Shown here piece by piece: positions 44,218-53,231 of a stretch of DNA of 64,000 nt. How positions within the stretch are numbered: the first letter of the stretch is position 1; the number at the start of each line of letters is the position of its first letter. A model generated the notes under the pieces. That model was given only the letters and a program-made list of their open reading frames with translations, made no database searches and was not told the DNA's origin. The position numbers and the translations under genes are program-made. Origin of the DNA: Flavobacterium sp. 245 (GTDB taxonomy: Bacteria > Bacteroidota > Bacteroidia > Flavobacteriales > Flavobacteriaceae); assembly GCF_004362055.1 (NCBI RefSeq), contig NZ_SNXB01000001.1:620001-684000 (forward strand). Reading direction: 5' to 3'.

Positions 44218-45706
44218 AAATTTTTATCAAATTATCCGCAATCTTTCTGTCATTAGACAATCTCGGAATTTTATTCTGGCCGCCTAATTTTCCTTGTGAT
44301 TTCATGTATTCCTGAAATCCGTTTTTTGAAACTTTAGTTACGACCACTTTCTGCAACACATTTCCGGTAATTAAATCGTCGTAATAAATGTTTTGTTTTC
44401 GCATCGAATCGTCTATTGCTTCGGCGAAAGCCTGCATATTATCAGGTTCTTTTTCAAATTCTACTAACCATTCGTGATACGGTAATCCGCTTGACGGCGT
44501 AATTTGAGGCGCTACTGTAAATTCGTTAATTACAATATTCGTTTCGGCAGTTGCTTGTTTCATAGCATTTTCGACTTCATTGGCAATAACATGCTCACCA
44601 AAAGCCGAAATATAATGTTTGATACGGCCTGAAACTATGACACGATACGGAGCTAAAGAGGTAAACTGAACAGTATCACCAATATTATAACGCCACAGCC
44701 CGGCATTTGTAGAAACAATCAAGGCATAATTTACGCCTAATTCTACTTCTCCAATAGTGTAGGTTTTTGGGTTTTCGGTAAAAAATTCATCAGCTTTAAT
44801 AAATTCGTAGAAAATTCCCGAATTCAATAACAACAACATTCCTTTTGTTTTTTGAGAATCCTGATAAGCAAAAAAACCTTCAGATGCTGGGAACAATTCG
44901 ATGCTGTCTACTTTTCGGCCAATCATGTTTTCAAACTTGGCGCGATATGGTTCATAATTGACGCCTCCGTAAATAAACAAATTGAAATTTTTGAATAGGT
45001 CACCAATTTTTTTCCCACCGCTTTTTTCTTGTAACCTCTCAAAATACATTTGAACCCAAGAAGGAATTCCCGAAATAATGGTCATATTCTGCTCAATGGT
45101 TTCCTCGACGATTGCATTTACTTTGGTGTCCCAATCTTCAATACAATTAGTTTCCCAAGAAGGCATTCGGTTTTTTTGAAGGTATTTTGGAACAAAATGC
45201 GCTCCAATTCCGGAAAGTCTTCCAAATTTGATTCCATATTTCTCCACTAAAATTGGGCTTCCCTGCAGAAAAATCATTTTCCCGTCAACAAAATCTGCAT
45301 TTCCAGTTTCGTAGATATAATGCAAAATTGCATTTCGCGAAGCTTCAATATGATATGGCATTGATTCCTTAGTCAGCGGAATGTATTTTGCACCAGAAGT
45401 TGTTCCTGAGGTTTTAGCAAAATAGAGCGGTTTTCCTTTCCAAAGAATGTCTTTTTCGCCCATTCTTACCTTGTCTATATAGGATTTTAAATCTTCGTAA
45501 TCACGAATTGGAACACGTTTTTTAAAGTCGTGAACTGTTTTTATTTTATCAAAATGATGATCAGTTCCAAACTGCGTTTCTTTGGCGCCGTTAATTAAAC
45601 TCCTGAAAACGTTTTGTTGCGTTTCAACCGGCTTATTAGCCCAAGCCTGCGTTTTATAATATATTTTGCTTGCAAATAATTTTGCTGCTACAGATTTAAT
45701 TGACAT
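44216..45706 (-). CDS. GH3-family adenylate-forming enzyme
   Basis: A 496-residue protein of the GH3 family (acyl-adenylate-forming amidosynthetases, best known in plant hormone conjugation). ATP-binding motif FAKTSGTTSGAKYIPLT (about 98-114), FPASEGFFAYQD (about 289) and WRYNIGDTVQF followed by VSGRIKHYISAFGEHVI (about 358-376). The bacterial substrates are mostly unknown. The adjacent small coiled-coil gene lies only 11 bases upstream, so the two may be co-transcribed. Confidence 0.88.
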   Translation of the reverse strand: MSIKSVAAKLFASKIYYKTQAWANKPVETQQNVFRSLINGAKETQFGTDHHFDKIKTVHDFKKRVPIRDYEDLKSYIDKVRMGEKDILWKGKPLYFAKTSGTTSGAKYIPLTKESMPYHIEASRNAILHYIYETGNADFVDGKMIFLQGSPILVEKYGIKFGRLSGIGAHFVPKYLQKNRMPSWETNCIEDWDTKVNAIVEETIEQNMTIISGIPSWVQMYFERLQEKSGGKKIGDLFKNFNLFIYGGVNYEPYRAKFENMIGRKVDSIELFPASEGFFAYQDSQKTKGMLLLLNSGIFYEFIKADEFFTENPKTYTIGEVELGVNYALIVSTNAGLWRYNIGDTVQFTSLAPYRVIVSGRIKHYISAFGEHVIANEVENAMKQATAETNIVINEFTVAPQITPSSGLPYHEWLVEFEKEPDNMQAFAEAIDDSMRKQNIYYDDLITGNVLQKVVVTKVSKNGFQEYMKSQGKLGGQNKIPRLSNDRKIADNLIKI

Positions 45707-45717
45707 TTGATATGGTA

Positions 45718-46218
45718 TTATTTTTTGTCACTTTTGTTTTTACTACTTGTTTTTCCCTTTTGCTCCTTTTCCATTTTAGCCACTTCTTCTCTTAATTTAA
45801 TTTCTTCCTCAGAAGCTTTCATATTTACTTCAGAAGGCTCATCAACTTCTGCCAAAATGGAGTCTTTATTAAATTTCGCATATTCCAGTTCCCCTCTCAA
45901 AACTTTCTGAACGCCTTGTAAATAGGCTTCATTTTTCTTTAAAGCGGTTTCCAATGAATCTGATTTTATTGCCAATTTAGTAGCATTTCGTTTTAATTCA
46001 GATGATGAATATCCAGGAATAAACTCGCGCAACGGTGTAAATGCAATAATGAAAGTGGTTACTAAAATTAAAAATATTCCTCCTAAAGTAAATGTTACAA
46101 AAACATTCATTAAAGTCAGCCTAAATGAAAAAATCTCTTCAAATGTATTTTCATTCAAAATTACCAATCGGTTTTTGATGAATAATTTTTTTCTGAAATC
46201 AAATCTTTTCTTAGTCAT
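45718..46218 (-). CDS. Membrane-anchored coiled-coil protein resembling the N-terminus of M23 peptidases
   Basis: A 166-residue protein: a basic cytoplasmic head (MTKKRFDFRKKLFIKNRLVI), LNENTFEEIFSFRLTLMNVF, one membrane helix (TFTLGGIFLILVTTFIIAF), then FTPLREFIPGYSS and a coiled coil with a Lys/Glu-rich end. The head and FTPLREFIPGYSS are typical of Bacteroidota M23 metallopeptidases, but the peptidase domain is missing. It may be a natural short paralogue or a truncated gene; the next gene on the strand is GH3. Confidence 0.75.
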   Translation of the reverse strand: MTKKRFDFRKKLFIKNRLVILNENTFEEIFSFRLTLMNVFVTFTLGGIFLILVTTFIIAFTPLREFIPGYSSSELKRNATKLAIKSDSLETALKKNEAYLQGVQKVLRGELEYAKFNKDSILAEVDEPSEVNMKASEEEIKLREEVAKMEKEQKGKTSSKNKSDKK

Positions 46219-46353
46219 TTCGGATGATTATATGAGCAAATATAGCAATTAATAGCATTGATGGTAGTGGAGAAAAAACGGCAAATAATGTAATTTTATT
46301 ATTTTATAAAATATTTAACGCTGTAAGAAACAAATATTTTAATCCAAAAACTC

Positions 46354-46382
46354 TTGTTGTTCGTATATTCTATATACCTTTG
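46354..46382 (+). promoter_or_regulatory. Promoter of tatA
   Basis: TTG (46354-46356), 18 bases, TACCTTTG (46375-46382). Excellent match to the Bacteroidota consensus, 45 bases before the tatA ATG. Confidence 0.75.
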
Positions 46383-46427
46383 CGGTGAAAACGAAAATCA
46401 ATTTGCTTCGGCATTAAATATACAATC

Positions 46428-46604
46428 ATGGGAAGATTAGGTCTTACAGAAATCCTTGTAATAGTAGGTATTGTGATATTACTTTTTGGAGGTAAAAAAA
46501 TTCCGGAATTAATGAAAGGTTTAGGAAGCGGTATTAAAGAATTTAAAAACGCTGCTAAAGACGATCAGCCTGCTGCTTCTAAAAAAGAAGAAGAAACGAA
46601 ATAA
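46428..46604 (+). CDS. tatA: Sec-independent (Tat) translocase subunit TatA/E-like
   Basis: A 58-residue protein too short for many gene finders. It has the standard TatA plan: a short N-terminus, one membrane helix ([20 protein letters not shown]), the hinge [14 protein letters not shown] and an amphipathic helix ([14 protein letters not shown]), then a charged tail. It forms the protein-conducting part of the twin-arginine pathway. A clear promoter and a terminator flank it, so it is monocistronic here; tatC is not in the window. Confidence 0.93.
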   Translation: MGRLGLTEILVIVGIVILLFGGKKIPELMKGLGSGIKEFKNAAKDDQPAASKKEEETK

Positions 46605-46619
46605 ATTCTATCGAATTAA

Positions 46620-46658
46620 AAAAAATCCCAAATTACAATGTAGTTTGGGATTTTTTTG
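46620..46658 (+). terminator. Intrinsic terminator after tatA
   Basis: AAAAATCCCAAATTAC pairs with GTAGTTTGGGATTTTTTT. Its stem is related to the terminators at 25143 and 25840. Confidence 0.82.
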
Positions 46659-46692
46659 TTTTTTCTTATAAATAAAAACTTTAAGGATAGTT

Positions 46693-46796
46693 TTGTCATT
46701 TCGAAGAATGAGAAATCTTCGCGAGTAGCTCTACAAAGATTGGCGATTTTCATTGCGGAGTTACTCGCGAAGATTTCTCATTCTTCGAAATGACAA
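46693..46796. repeat. Long inverted-repeat element (MITE/REP-like), copy 1
   Basis: Two 39-base arms, identical except for one position, begin TTGTCATTTCGAAGAATGAG and end in GCGAGTA[A/G]CTC; they enclose about 26 bases. The same kind of element occurs at 54656-54757. It lies between tatA and tex, which converge here. Confidence 0.9.
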
Positions 46797-46818
46797 GATT
46801 GAGGATAATCTGGAATTT

Positions 46819-48942
46819 TTACAAAATCATCGTCAACTGAATTCTTTTTCTGTCTTCATCAACTTCTGTAACTTTAACATCAACGTGCTGATGTAATTTT
46901 ACCACTTCGTTTACGTCGCTTACAAATCCGGCTTTCAATTGCGAAATGTGGACCAATCCGCTTTCTTTGATTCCGATGTCAACAAAACAGCCAAAATTGG
47001 TAATGTTATTCACAATTCCAGGTAAAATCATTCCGGTTTTCAAATCTTTGATTGATTTTACATTCGCATCAAATTCAAAAACCTTAGCCGACTTTCTCGG
47101 GTCCAATCCAGGCTTTTCAAGCTCTTTTATGATGTCTTTCAGCGTAAGCAAACCTATTTCAGGTGTAATATAGTTTTCGGCTTTAATAAGCGCTGTTTTC
47201 TCTTTATTTGCAATTAAGTCGTTTACTGAAAGTTTCAAATCTTTCGCCATCTTTTCTACAACCGCATAAGCTTCTGGGTGCACCGCCGAATTATCCAACG
47301 GATTTTTAGCATTTGTAATTCTAATGAACGCTGCTCCCTGCTGATAGGCTTTATCTCCCAAACGAGGCACTTTTTTCAATTGCTTTCTATCTTCAAACGG
47401 ACCATTTTCAGAACGATACTGTACAATGTTTTCAGCCAGCTTCTCTCCTATTCCACTTACATAACTTAGTAAATGTTTACTTGCTGTATTGATATTAATT
47501 CCAACCGAATTTACGCAACGAATTACCGTACTGTCCAATTCTTCTTTTAATTTCGTTTGGTCAACATCGTGTTGGTATTGGCCTACGCCGATAGCTTTTG
47601 GGTCGATTTTTACCAATTCAGCCAAAGGATCTGAAAGTCGTCGCCCGATAGAAACCGAACCACGAACAGTTACATCATAATTAGGAAATTCTTCTCTAGC
47701 AATTTTTGAAGCCGAATAAACCGAAGCTCCGGCCTCAGAAACAATAAAAACCTGTATAGGTTTATCGAACGCGATTTTTTTGATGAAGAATTCCGTTTCT
47801 CTCGAAGCTGTTCCGTTCCCAATCGAGATCGCATCAATTTGGTATGCATTTACCATTGAGCGAATTTTCTTGATCGCCATTGATTCCTCATTTTGAGGTG
47901 CATGCGGATAAATTGTTTCGTTGTATAATAAATCGCCTTTTTCATCCAGACAAACTACTTTACAACCGCTTCTAAATCCTGGATCGATTGCTAAAATTCG
48001 TTTTTCTCCCAAAGGAGGAGCTAATAATAACTGCCCTAAATTGTTAGCAAAAACCTGAATTGAGTTAGCGTCTGCTTTTGCCTTTGCTTCCTGCAGTGTT
48101 TCGTTGCCAATTGCCGGATTCAATAAACGTTTGTAACTATCTTCAATTGCTAATTGCAAATGAGCTGTTGTATTGTTTTGTTTTTTAATAATGATTTCAT
48201 CGATAACATCGTAGGCGTCATCAATATCAACATCAATTTTCATTTTTATAAAACCTTCATTTTCTGCACGAAGCATGGCTAATAAACGGTGTGCCGGTGC
48301 TTTTGTCAATGGTTCTTCCCAATCAAAATATTGACTGAATTTTTGTGCGCCTTCTTCTTCTGCTTTCTTTTTTACAACTTTAGTTCCTACAGTTGCTTTT
48401 CGCTGATATAATCTACGAAGCTGTTTACGAACATAAATATTTTCGTTAATCCATTCGGCTACAATATCTCGTGCACCTTGCATGGCTGCTTCTTCATTAA
48501 TAACATTTTCATTGATGTATTGTGTTGAAATAAAATCAACGTCAACATCACTTTCTGACATAATAATTTTCGCCAGAGGTTCTAAACCAAATTCGCGCGC
48601 AACATCGGCTTTTGTTTTTTTCTTCTTTTTGTATGGAAGGTAAAAATCTTCTATTTCCTGTAAATCAAAGCTTTCTTCAATTTTTTTCTTCAATTCTGGC
48701 GTAAGCGCTTTTTGCTCTTCGATAGATTTTAAAACGGCTTCTTTACGTTTTATAAGTGTTTCATACTCTTTCTGAAGTTTTGCAATCTGTTCAATTACAA
48801 CTTCATCAAGATTTCCGGTTGTGTCTTTTCGGTAACGCGAAATAAACGGAATCGTACAATCTTCCTCTAATAATTTTACCGTGTTTTGAATGTTAATCGG
48901 TGCTGTCTGTACAGACTTGGCAATGAATAGTATGTTAGTCAT
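46819..48942 (-). CDS. tex: Tex-family RNA-binding transcription accessory protein
   Basis: About 707 residues. Helical N-terminal part with IPFISRYRKDTTGNLDE, a YqgF/RNase H-like domain (ILAIDPGFRSGCKVVCLDEK, about 320-340), a helix-hairpin-helix region (SYVSGIGEKLAENIVQYR and KVPRLGDKAYQQGAAFIRI) and a C-terminal S1 domain (GMILPGIVNNITNFGCFVDI). Tex proteins bind nucleic acid and affect transcription. The ATG at 48942 fits the family start (MTNILFIAK); an in-frame TTG at 48966 would add eight residues. Confidence 0.93.
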   Translation of the reverse strand: MTNILFIAKSVQTAPINIQNTVKLLEEDCTIPFISRYRKDTTGNLDEVVIEQIAKLQKEYETLIKRKEAVLKSIEEQKALTPELKKKIEESFDLQEIEDFYLPYKKKKKTKADVAREFGLEPLAKIIMSESDVDVDFISTQYINENVINEEAAMQGARDIVAEWINENIYVRKQLRRLYQRKATVGTKVVKKKAEEEGAQKFSQYFDWEEPLTKAPAHRLLAMLRAENEGFIKMKIDVDIDDAYDVIDEIIIKKQNNTTAHLQLAIEDSYKRLLNPAIGNETLQEAKAKADANSIQVFANNLGQLLLAPPLGEKRILAIDPGFRSGCKVVCLDEKGDLLYNETIYPHAPQNEESMAIKKIRSMVNAYQIDAISIGNGTASRETEFFIKKIAFDKPIQVFIVSEAGASVYSASKIAREEFPNYDVTVRGSVSIGRRLSDPLAELVKIDPKAIGVGQYQHDVDQTKLKEELDSTVIRCVNSVGININTASKHLLSYVSGIGEKLAENIVQYRSENGPFEDRKQLKKVPRLGDKAYQQGAAFIRITNAKNPLDNSAVHPEAYAVVEKMAKDLKLSVNDLIANKEKTALIKAENYITPEIGLLTLKDIIKELEKPGLDPRKSAKVFEFDANVKSIKDLKTGMILPGIVNNITNFGCFVDIGIKESGLVHISQLKAGFVSDVNEVVKLHQHVDVKVTEVDEDRKRIQLTMIL

Positions 48943-48956
48943 TTTACTAATGAGAT

Positions 48957-48985
48957 AATGTGTCAATTTGAAAATTAGATAATTA
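48957..48985. repeat. 29-base AT-rich repeat upstream of tex
   Basis: Matches 13579-13607 (between atpA and atpG) at 27 of 29 positions; core word CAATTTGAAAAT. Confidence 0.7.
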
Positions 48986-49060
48986 TATCCATCTTTTGCA
49001 CTTACGTAAACGGATTAATTATATTGCTAAAATAATATCTTTGTTTCTAATTTTAAGCCA

Positions 49061-49330
49061 ATGGAAATTTTATTATTGTATTTTTTAGTTATAAGTATGG
49101 TCGTTTTTATTCTTGCTGGCTATGATAAATATTTAGCCAGAAAAAATAAACGAAGAATCCCTGAAAATACTTTGTTTTTTCTAGAAGCTATCGGCGGAAC
49201 AATCGGTTTATTAACAGCAATGTTTTTCTTCAGACATAAAACGAGTAAAACGTCATTTATTGTCAAATTCATACTGATATTTTTGATTCAGCTCGCTTTA
49301 GTTTACCTGTATTTAACTAATAAAATATAG
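49061..49330 (+). CDS. DUF1294 small membrane protein
   Basis: An 89-residue protein with three helices (LLYFLVISMVVFILAGYDKY, the central LFFLEAIGGTIGLLTAMFFF and FILIFLIQLALVYLYL). The middle motif DKYLARKNKRRIPENTLFFL with GGTIG and RHKTSK is typical of DUF1294. Function unknown. A stem-loop terminator lies about 110 bases downstream. Confidence 0.85.
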   Translation: MEILLLYFLVISMVVFILAGYDKYLARKNKRRIPENTLFFLEAIGGTIGLLTAMFFFRHKTSKTSFIVKFILIFLIQLALVYLYLTNKI

Positions 49331-49440
49331 ATATTAACAATGTTGATAACCTAAAAATACTATTTCAATAAACTGATTTTAAGAACATTAAATAAAAAAC
49401 CGGATGAATTTTAAAATCCGCCCGGTGTGTTTATTTTTTA

Positions 49441-49467
49441 TTGGTGCGAAGCACCCGATTTTTTTTG
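49441..49467 (+). terminator. Terminator-like stem downstream of the DUF1294 gene
   Basis: GGTGC-GAA-GCACC followed by CGATTTTTTTT. The T run indicates plus-strand use. The gap from 49331 also contains TGTTGATAA at 49341-49349, a DnaA-box-like word. Confidence 0.65.
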
Positions 49468-49472
49468 ACTTT

Positions 49473-49904
49473 TTACGAGCAAGCAATTTTATTTACTCTA
49501 TTTTGATGTCTTCCGCCTTCAAAAGCTGTAGTTAAAAAGGTTTCAACAATTTCAACTGCCTGTGGAATAGAGGTAAAGCGGGCCGGAATACTCACAATAT
49601 TAGCATCGTTATGCAAACGTGTTAAATATGCAATTTCTTTAGTCCAGCATAGACCAGCTCTTACTTTTGGGTGTTTATTAACCGTCATTGCAATTCCGTT
49701 TCCGCTTCCGCAAATAACAATACCAAAATCAGCTTTTCCTTCAGAAACATCATTTGCCACTGGATGTCCAAAATCAGGATAATCAACAGAATCTTCAGAA
49801 TCAGTTCCGTAGTTTGTAACTTCATATCCTTTTGCTTTCAGCATTGCAACAATTGCTTTTTTATATTCTGGTCCTGCGTGGTCGTTTCCTATCGAAATTT
49901 TCAT
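49473..49904 (-). CDS. rpiB: Ribose-5-phosphate isomerase B
   Basis: A 143-residue enzyme interconverting ribulose and ribose 5-phosphate in the pentose phosphate pathway. Conserved GNDHAGPEYKKAIVAML (5-21), GTDSEDSVDYPDFGHPVA (about 34-51), the catalytic Cys in IVICGSGNGIAMTVNK and NDANIVSIPARF are all visible. Length normal, ATG start. Confidence 0.95.
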   Translation of the reverse strand: MKISIGNDHAGPEYKKAIVAMLKAKGYEVTNYGTDSEDSVDYPDFGHPVANDVSEGKADFGIVICGSGNGIAMTVNKHPKVRAGLCWTKEIAYLTRLHNDANIVSIPARFTSIPQAVEIVETFLTTAFEGGRHQNRVNKIACS

Positions 49905-50683
49905 TTTTTCTATACTATTAAGTTGTGTAGTACAAATTTACTCAATTAATAAATGTTTGCCACGAATTACAGCAATTTTCACAAATTTTTTTCTTTTTTA
50001 ATACTGTATAAACATTCCAATATAAATAATGTAGATTAGTGGAATTCGTATAAAAAACCTTTATTTTACAACTATCTTAGTATCAAAATCTTAACAGTTA
50101 TTAATATTTTTGATAACTCCATAAGTCACTCATAATCAATAAATAATAAACAATGTTTTTGTTAAAATTTTGAAATGTTGATAGCGATTCGTAATTCGTT
50201 GATATTCAATTAACTTTAAGTTAACATTATTTGTTAATAAGTTCGAAAAGAAAATTAGAAGTTTTTTTTGGTTGTGTCGAAAAAAAACCTAATCCAAAAC
50301 TGGAATTAAAAATCCTAATAAAGTTTCATGAATTTTTAGAAAAGTTATCAATATCAAAAATGCCATTTTCAACAAATATCAACATATGAACTTATCTACA
50401 AAATGAATTCATTTTTGGTTGTCAACCGTTGTTAATTAAAATACAAAAAGTCTTATAAATTAATCTTTTAACTAAAAATAACTATGTTGATAACTCAATA
50501 TAACTAAGAGAAACTTCATTTCAATACTTTTAAAAATAAATTTATTCGACATATTAACACACTATAATAACCAACAAATTTTATTAAATTTTTAAAAATC
50601 TTTTTTGTTGTATTTAATATATGTTGAAAACTAAAAAAGTTGAAAAGGAAAAATTTTTTTGAATTTGAAAAAAATGAAAGCTT
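49905..50683. other. Gene-free AT-rich region, candidate replication origin
   Basis: No gene is visible over 779 bases. The stretch is extremely AT-rich and holds words close to the DnaA box TTATCCACA: TTATCTACA (50392-50400), TGTTGATAA (50485-50493, reverse of TTATCAACA), TGTTGATAG (50176-50184), TTATCAATA (50345-50353), TGTTAATAA (50232-50240). A further TGTTGATAA lies at 49341. Genes left of here are mainly minus and genes to the right mainly plus, as expected around an origin. dnaA is not in the window, which is possible in this phylum. This is inference. Confidence 0.4.
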
Positions 50684-50917
50684 TTAAACGATTTTGAGAG
50701 GATTGTTTAGATTGTCTAGAATTTGCTGTACTTCTTCGAAATCGTTTGGATGAACTTTGAGTCTGATGCCACCAAGTGCTGCCGAATACATTGGAGCGAC
50801 AGAGAGCGTTACTTCGTTTTCAAAGAAATACGGAATCTCCTCCTGCTCTAATAAGTGTTTCAAAACAACAGTTTCGTGCTGATAATTGAATACGGCGATA
50901 GTTTTAAAGCTTTCCAT
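50684..50917 (-). CDS. DUF2007-type small protein
   Basis: A 77-residue protein of the DUF2007 (putative signal-transducing) family: TIAVFNYQHETVVLKHLLEQ, then EIPYFFENE and GGIRLKVHPNDFEEVQQIL, a ferredoxin-like fold seen alone or fused to other domains. Function unknown. It is transcribed toward the AT-rich gene-free region and lies divergent from rnr. Confidence 0.82.
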   Translation of the reverse strand: MESFKTIAVFNYQHETVVLKHLLEQEEIPYFFENEVTLSVAPMYSAALGGIRLKVHPNDFEEVQQILDNLNNPLKIV

Positions 50918-51027
50918 ATTAGGTCTTTTTGTAAATGTACGAAAAGTTATATTTTTAATAATTCTAATTGTTAAAATCTATATTCTGATATCTTATTTGT
51001 AATTTTAAACCTTATAAGAAAAGATAT

Positions 51028-53208
51028 ATGAGTAAGAAAATTAGAAAGCCGATAAAAAAAGAGAAAGATTTCTCTAGTAAGATAGTAAAAATTTTATCGC
51101 AAAGTGCTAATAAACCATTCAATTATAAACAAATAGCTGCAAAGCTTGAACTTGATGATACAAATAGCAGAAATCAGATTATTAAAGATTTGAAAATTCT
51201 TGCAGCTTCAAAAAAGATTATTGAAACAGAACCTGGCAAATATTTAGTGAAAGCCGAAAGCCAGGATTATTATGAAGGAACGATTGATATGACGAGCCGA
51301 AAAACGGCCTATTTTATTTGTCCTGATTTTAGTGAAGATGTTTTTATTCCGACAAATAATTTGAATAGAGCTTTGGATAAAGACAAAGTAAAGGTTTATG
51401 TTTATAACCGAAGAAAGGGAAAAAGACCTGAAGGTGAAGTAATTGAAGTTATAGAAAGAGATAAAACAGAGTTTGTTGGAGTAATCGATATTCAGGCCAA
51501 TTTCGCTTTTGTTTCGACTGCAAATCCAAAAATGTATACTGATATTTTTATTCCAAAGGATAAAATTGGTGAAGCAGAAAATGGTGACGTTGTTTTAGTT
51601 AAGATTGAAGACTGGCCAAAAAGAGCTGATAGTCCATTTGGATCTGTAATCAGAGTTTTAGGAAAACCAGGAGAACACAATACAGAGATTCACGCTATTT
51701 TAGCTGAATATGGTTTACCAGCAGATTTTCCGGTAGAAGTAGAGGTTTTTGCACAAAAAATAGATACTTCAATTCAGGAATCTGAAATTGCAAAACGTCG
51801 TGACATGCGTGATACGTTGACATTCACGATCGATCCAAGAGATGCAAAAGATTTTGATGATGCTTTGTCTTTCAAAAAGTTAGAAAACGGAAATTACGAA
51901 ATAGGAATTCACATTGCCGATGTTTCGTATTATTTGGAAGAAGGAACAATCTTGGATGATGAAGCTTATCAACGAGCAACTTCGGTTTATTTGGTTGATA
52001 GAGTAGTGCCAATGCTTCCTGAAGTTTTATCTAATTTTGCCTGTTCATTACGCCCAAATGAAGAGAAATATACGTTTTCTGCTGTTTTTGAAGTTTCTCC
52101 AACATCGCAGGTTATTAACCAATGGTTTGGTAGAACAGTAATTTATTCAGATCAGCGTTTTGCTTATGAAGAAGCACAATATATCATTGAAACAAAAGAC
52201 AATACGATTCCGGTTGATATTTCAATTACCGGAGAATCTTATGTTGTTTCAGATGAAATTGTTGAAGCAACTTTAAAATTAGATGAATTAGCGAAGATTT
52301 TAAGAAAGAAAAGAATGCAGAATGGTGCAATTTCTTTTGATAAAGTAGAAGTTAAATTCAACTTAGATGCCGAAGGAGAACCAGAAGGAGTATATTTCAA
52401 AATTTCAAAAGATGCCAATCATCTGATTGAAGAATTTATGCTTTTGGCCAATAGAAAAGTGGCGGAATACATTGGAAAACAAAAGAAAACATTTGTTTAC
52501 CGTATTCACGACGAACCAAATGAAGATAAATTGATTGCGATGCAAACCGTAATTGCTAAATTTGGTTATAAAATTGATTTCAGAAACAAAGGCGATATTT
52601 CTAAATCATTGAACGCTTTGATGGAAGAAGTGAATGGTAAAAAAGAGCAAAATCTAATTGATACTCTAGCCATTAGAAGTATGAGTAAAGCCAAATATTC
52701 TACAGATAATATTGGCCATTATGGTTTAGCTTTTGATTATTACAGCCATTTTACCTCGCCAATTCGTCGTTATCCTGACGTTATGGTACATCGTTTGTTG
52801 CAATTTTATTTAGATGGAGGCGCTTCTGTAGACGAAGAAATTTACGAAACAAAATGTCTGCATTGTTCAAATATGGAAAGTTTAGCAACCAATGCTGAAC
52901 GCGACAGTATTAAATACATGCAGGTTAAATACATGCAGGATCATCAGGATGAAGAATTTCTTGGAGTTATTTCAGGAGTTACAGAATGGGGAATTTATGT
53001 TGAAATTGTTTCGAATAAGTGTGAAGGAATGGTGAGAATCAGAGAGATAAAAGATGATTATTATACTTTCGATGAAAAACAATATGCTTTGGTTGGAGCG
53101 ACTTCAAACAGCATATTGCAATTAGGAGATGAAATTTATGTTAAAGTAAAAAATGCCGATTTAGTTAAAAAACAACTTGATTTTCATTTTTTAAGAAGAG
53201 CAGAATAA
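51028..53208 (+). CDS. rnr: Ribonuclease R
   Basis: A 726-residue 3'-5' exoribonuclease of the RNB family. An N-terminal winged helix (about 15-75) and cold-shock domains precede the catalytic RNB domain with TIDPRDAKDFDDALSF (about 269-284; the acidic residues bind the metal ions) and HFTSPIRRYPDVMVHRLL (about 583-600). A C-terminal S1 domain (LGVISGVTEWGIYVEIVSNK) follows. ATG start. The GIN-domain protein follows after 23 bases. Confidence 0.96.
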   Translation: MSKKIRKPIKKEKDFSSKIVKILSQSANKPFNYKQIAAKLELDDTNSRNQIIKDLKILAASKKIIETEPGKYLVKAESQDYYEGTIDMTSRKTAYFICPDFSEDVFIPTNNLNRALDKDKVKVYVYNRRKGKRPEGEVIEVIERDKTEFVGVIDIQANFAFVSTANPKMYTDIFIPKDKIGEAENGDVVLVKIEDWPKRADSPFGSVIRVLGKPGEHNTEIHAILAEYGLPADFPVEVEVFAQKIDTSIQESEIAKRRDMRDTLTFTIDPRDAKDFDDALSFKKLENGNYEIGIHIADVSYYLEEGTILDDEAYQRATSVYLVDRVVPMLPEVLSNFACSLRPNEEKYTFSAVFEVSPTSQVINQWFGRTVIYSDQRFAYEEAQYIIETKDNTIPVDISITGESYVVSDEIVEATLKLDELAKILRKKRMQNGAISFDKVEVKFNLDAEGEPEGVYFKISKDANHLIEEFMLLANRKVAEYIGKQKKTFVYRIHDEPNEDKLIAMQTVIAKFGYKIDFRNKGDISKSLNALMEEVNGKKEQNLIDTLAIRSMSKAKYSTDNIGHYGLAFDYYSHFTSPIRRYPDVMVHRLLQFYLDGGASVDEEIYETKCLHCSNMESLATNAERDSIKYMQVKYMQDHQDEEFLGVISGVTEWGIYVEIVSNKCEGMVRIREIKDDYYTFDEKQYALVGATSNSILQLGDEIYVKVKNADLVKKQLDFHFLRRAE

Positions 53209-53231
53209 TGTTAAATTAAAAAAAGAGAGAT

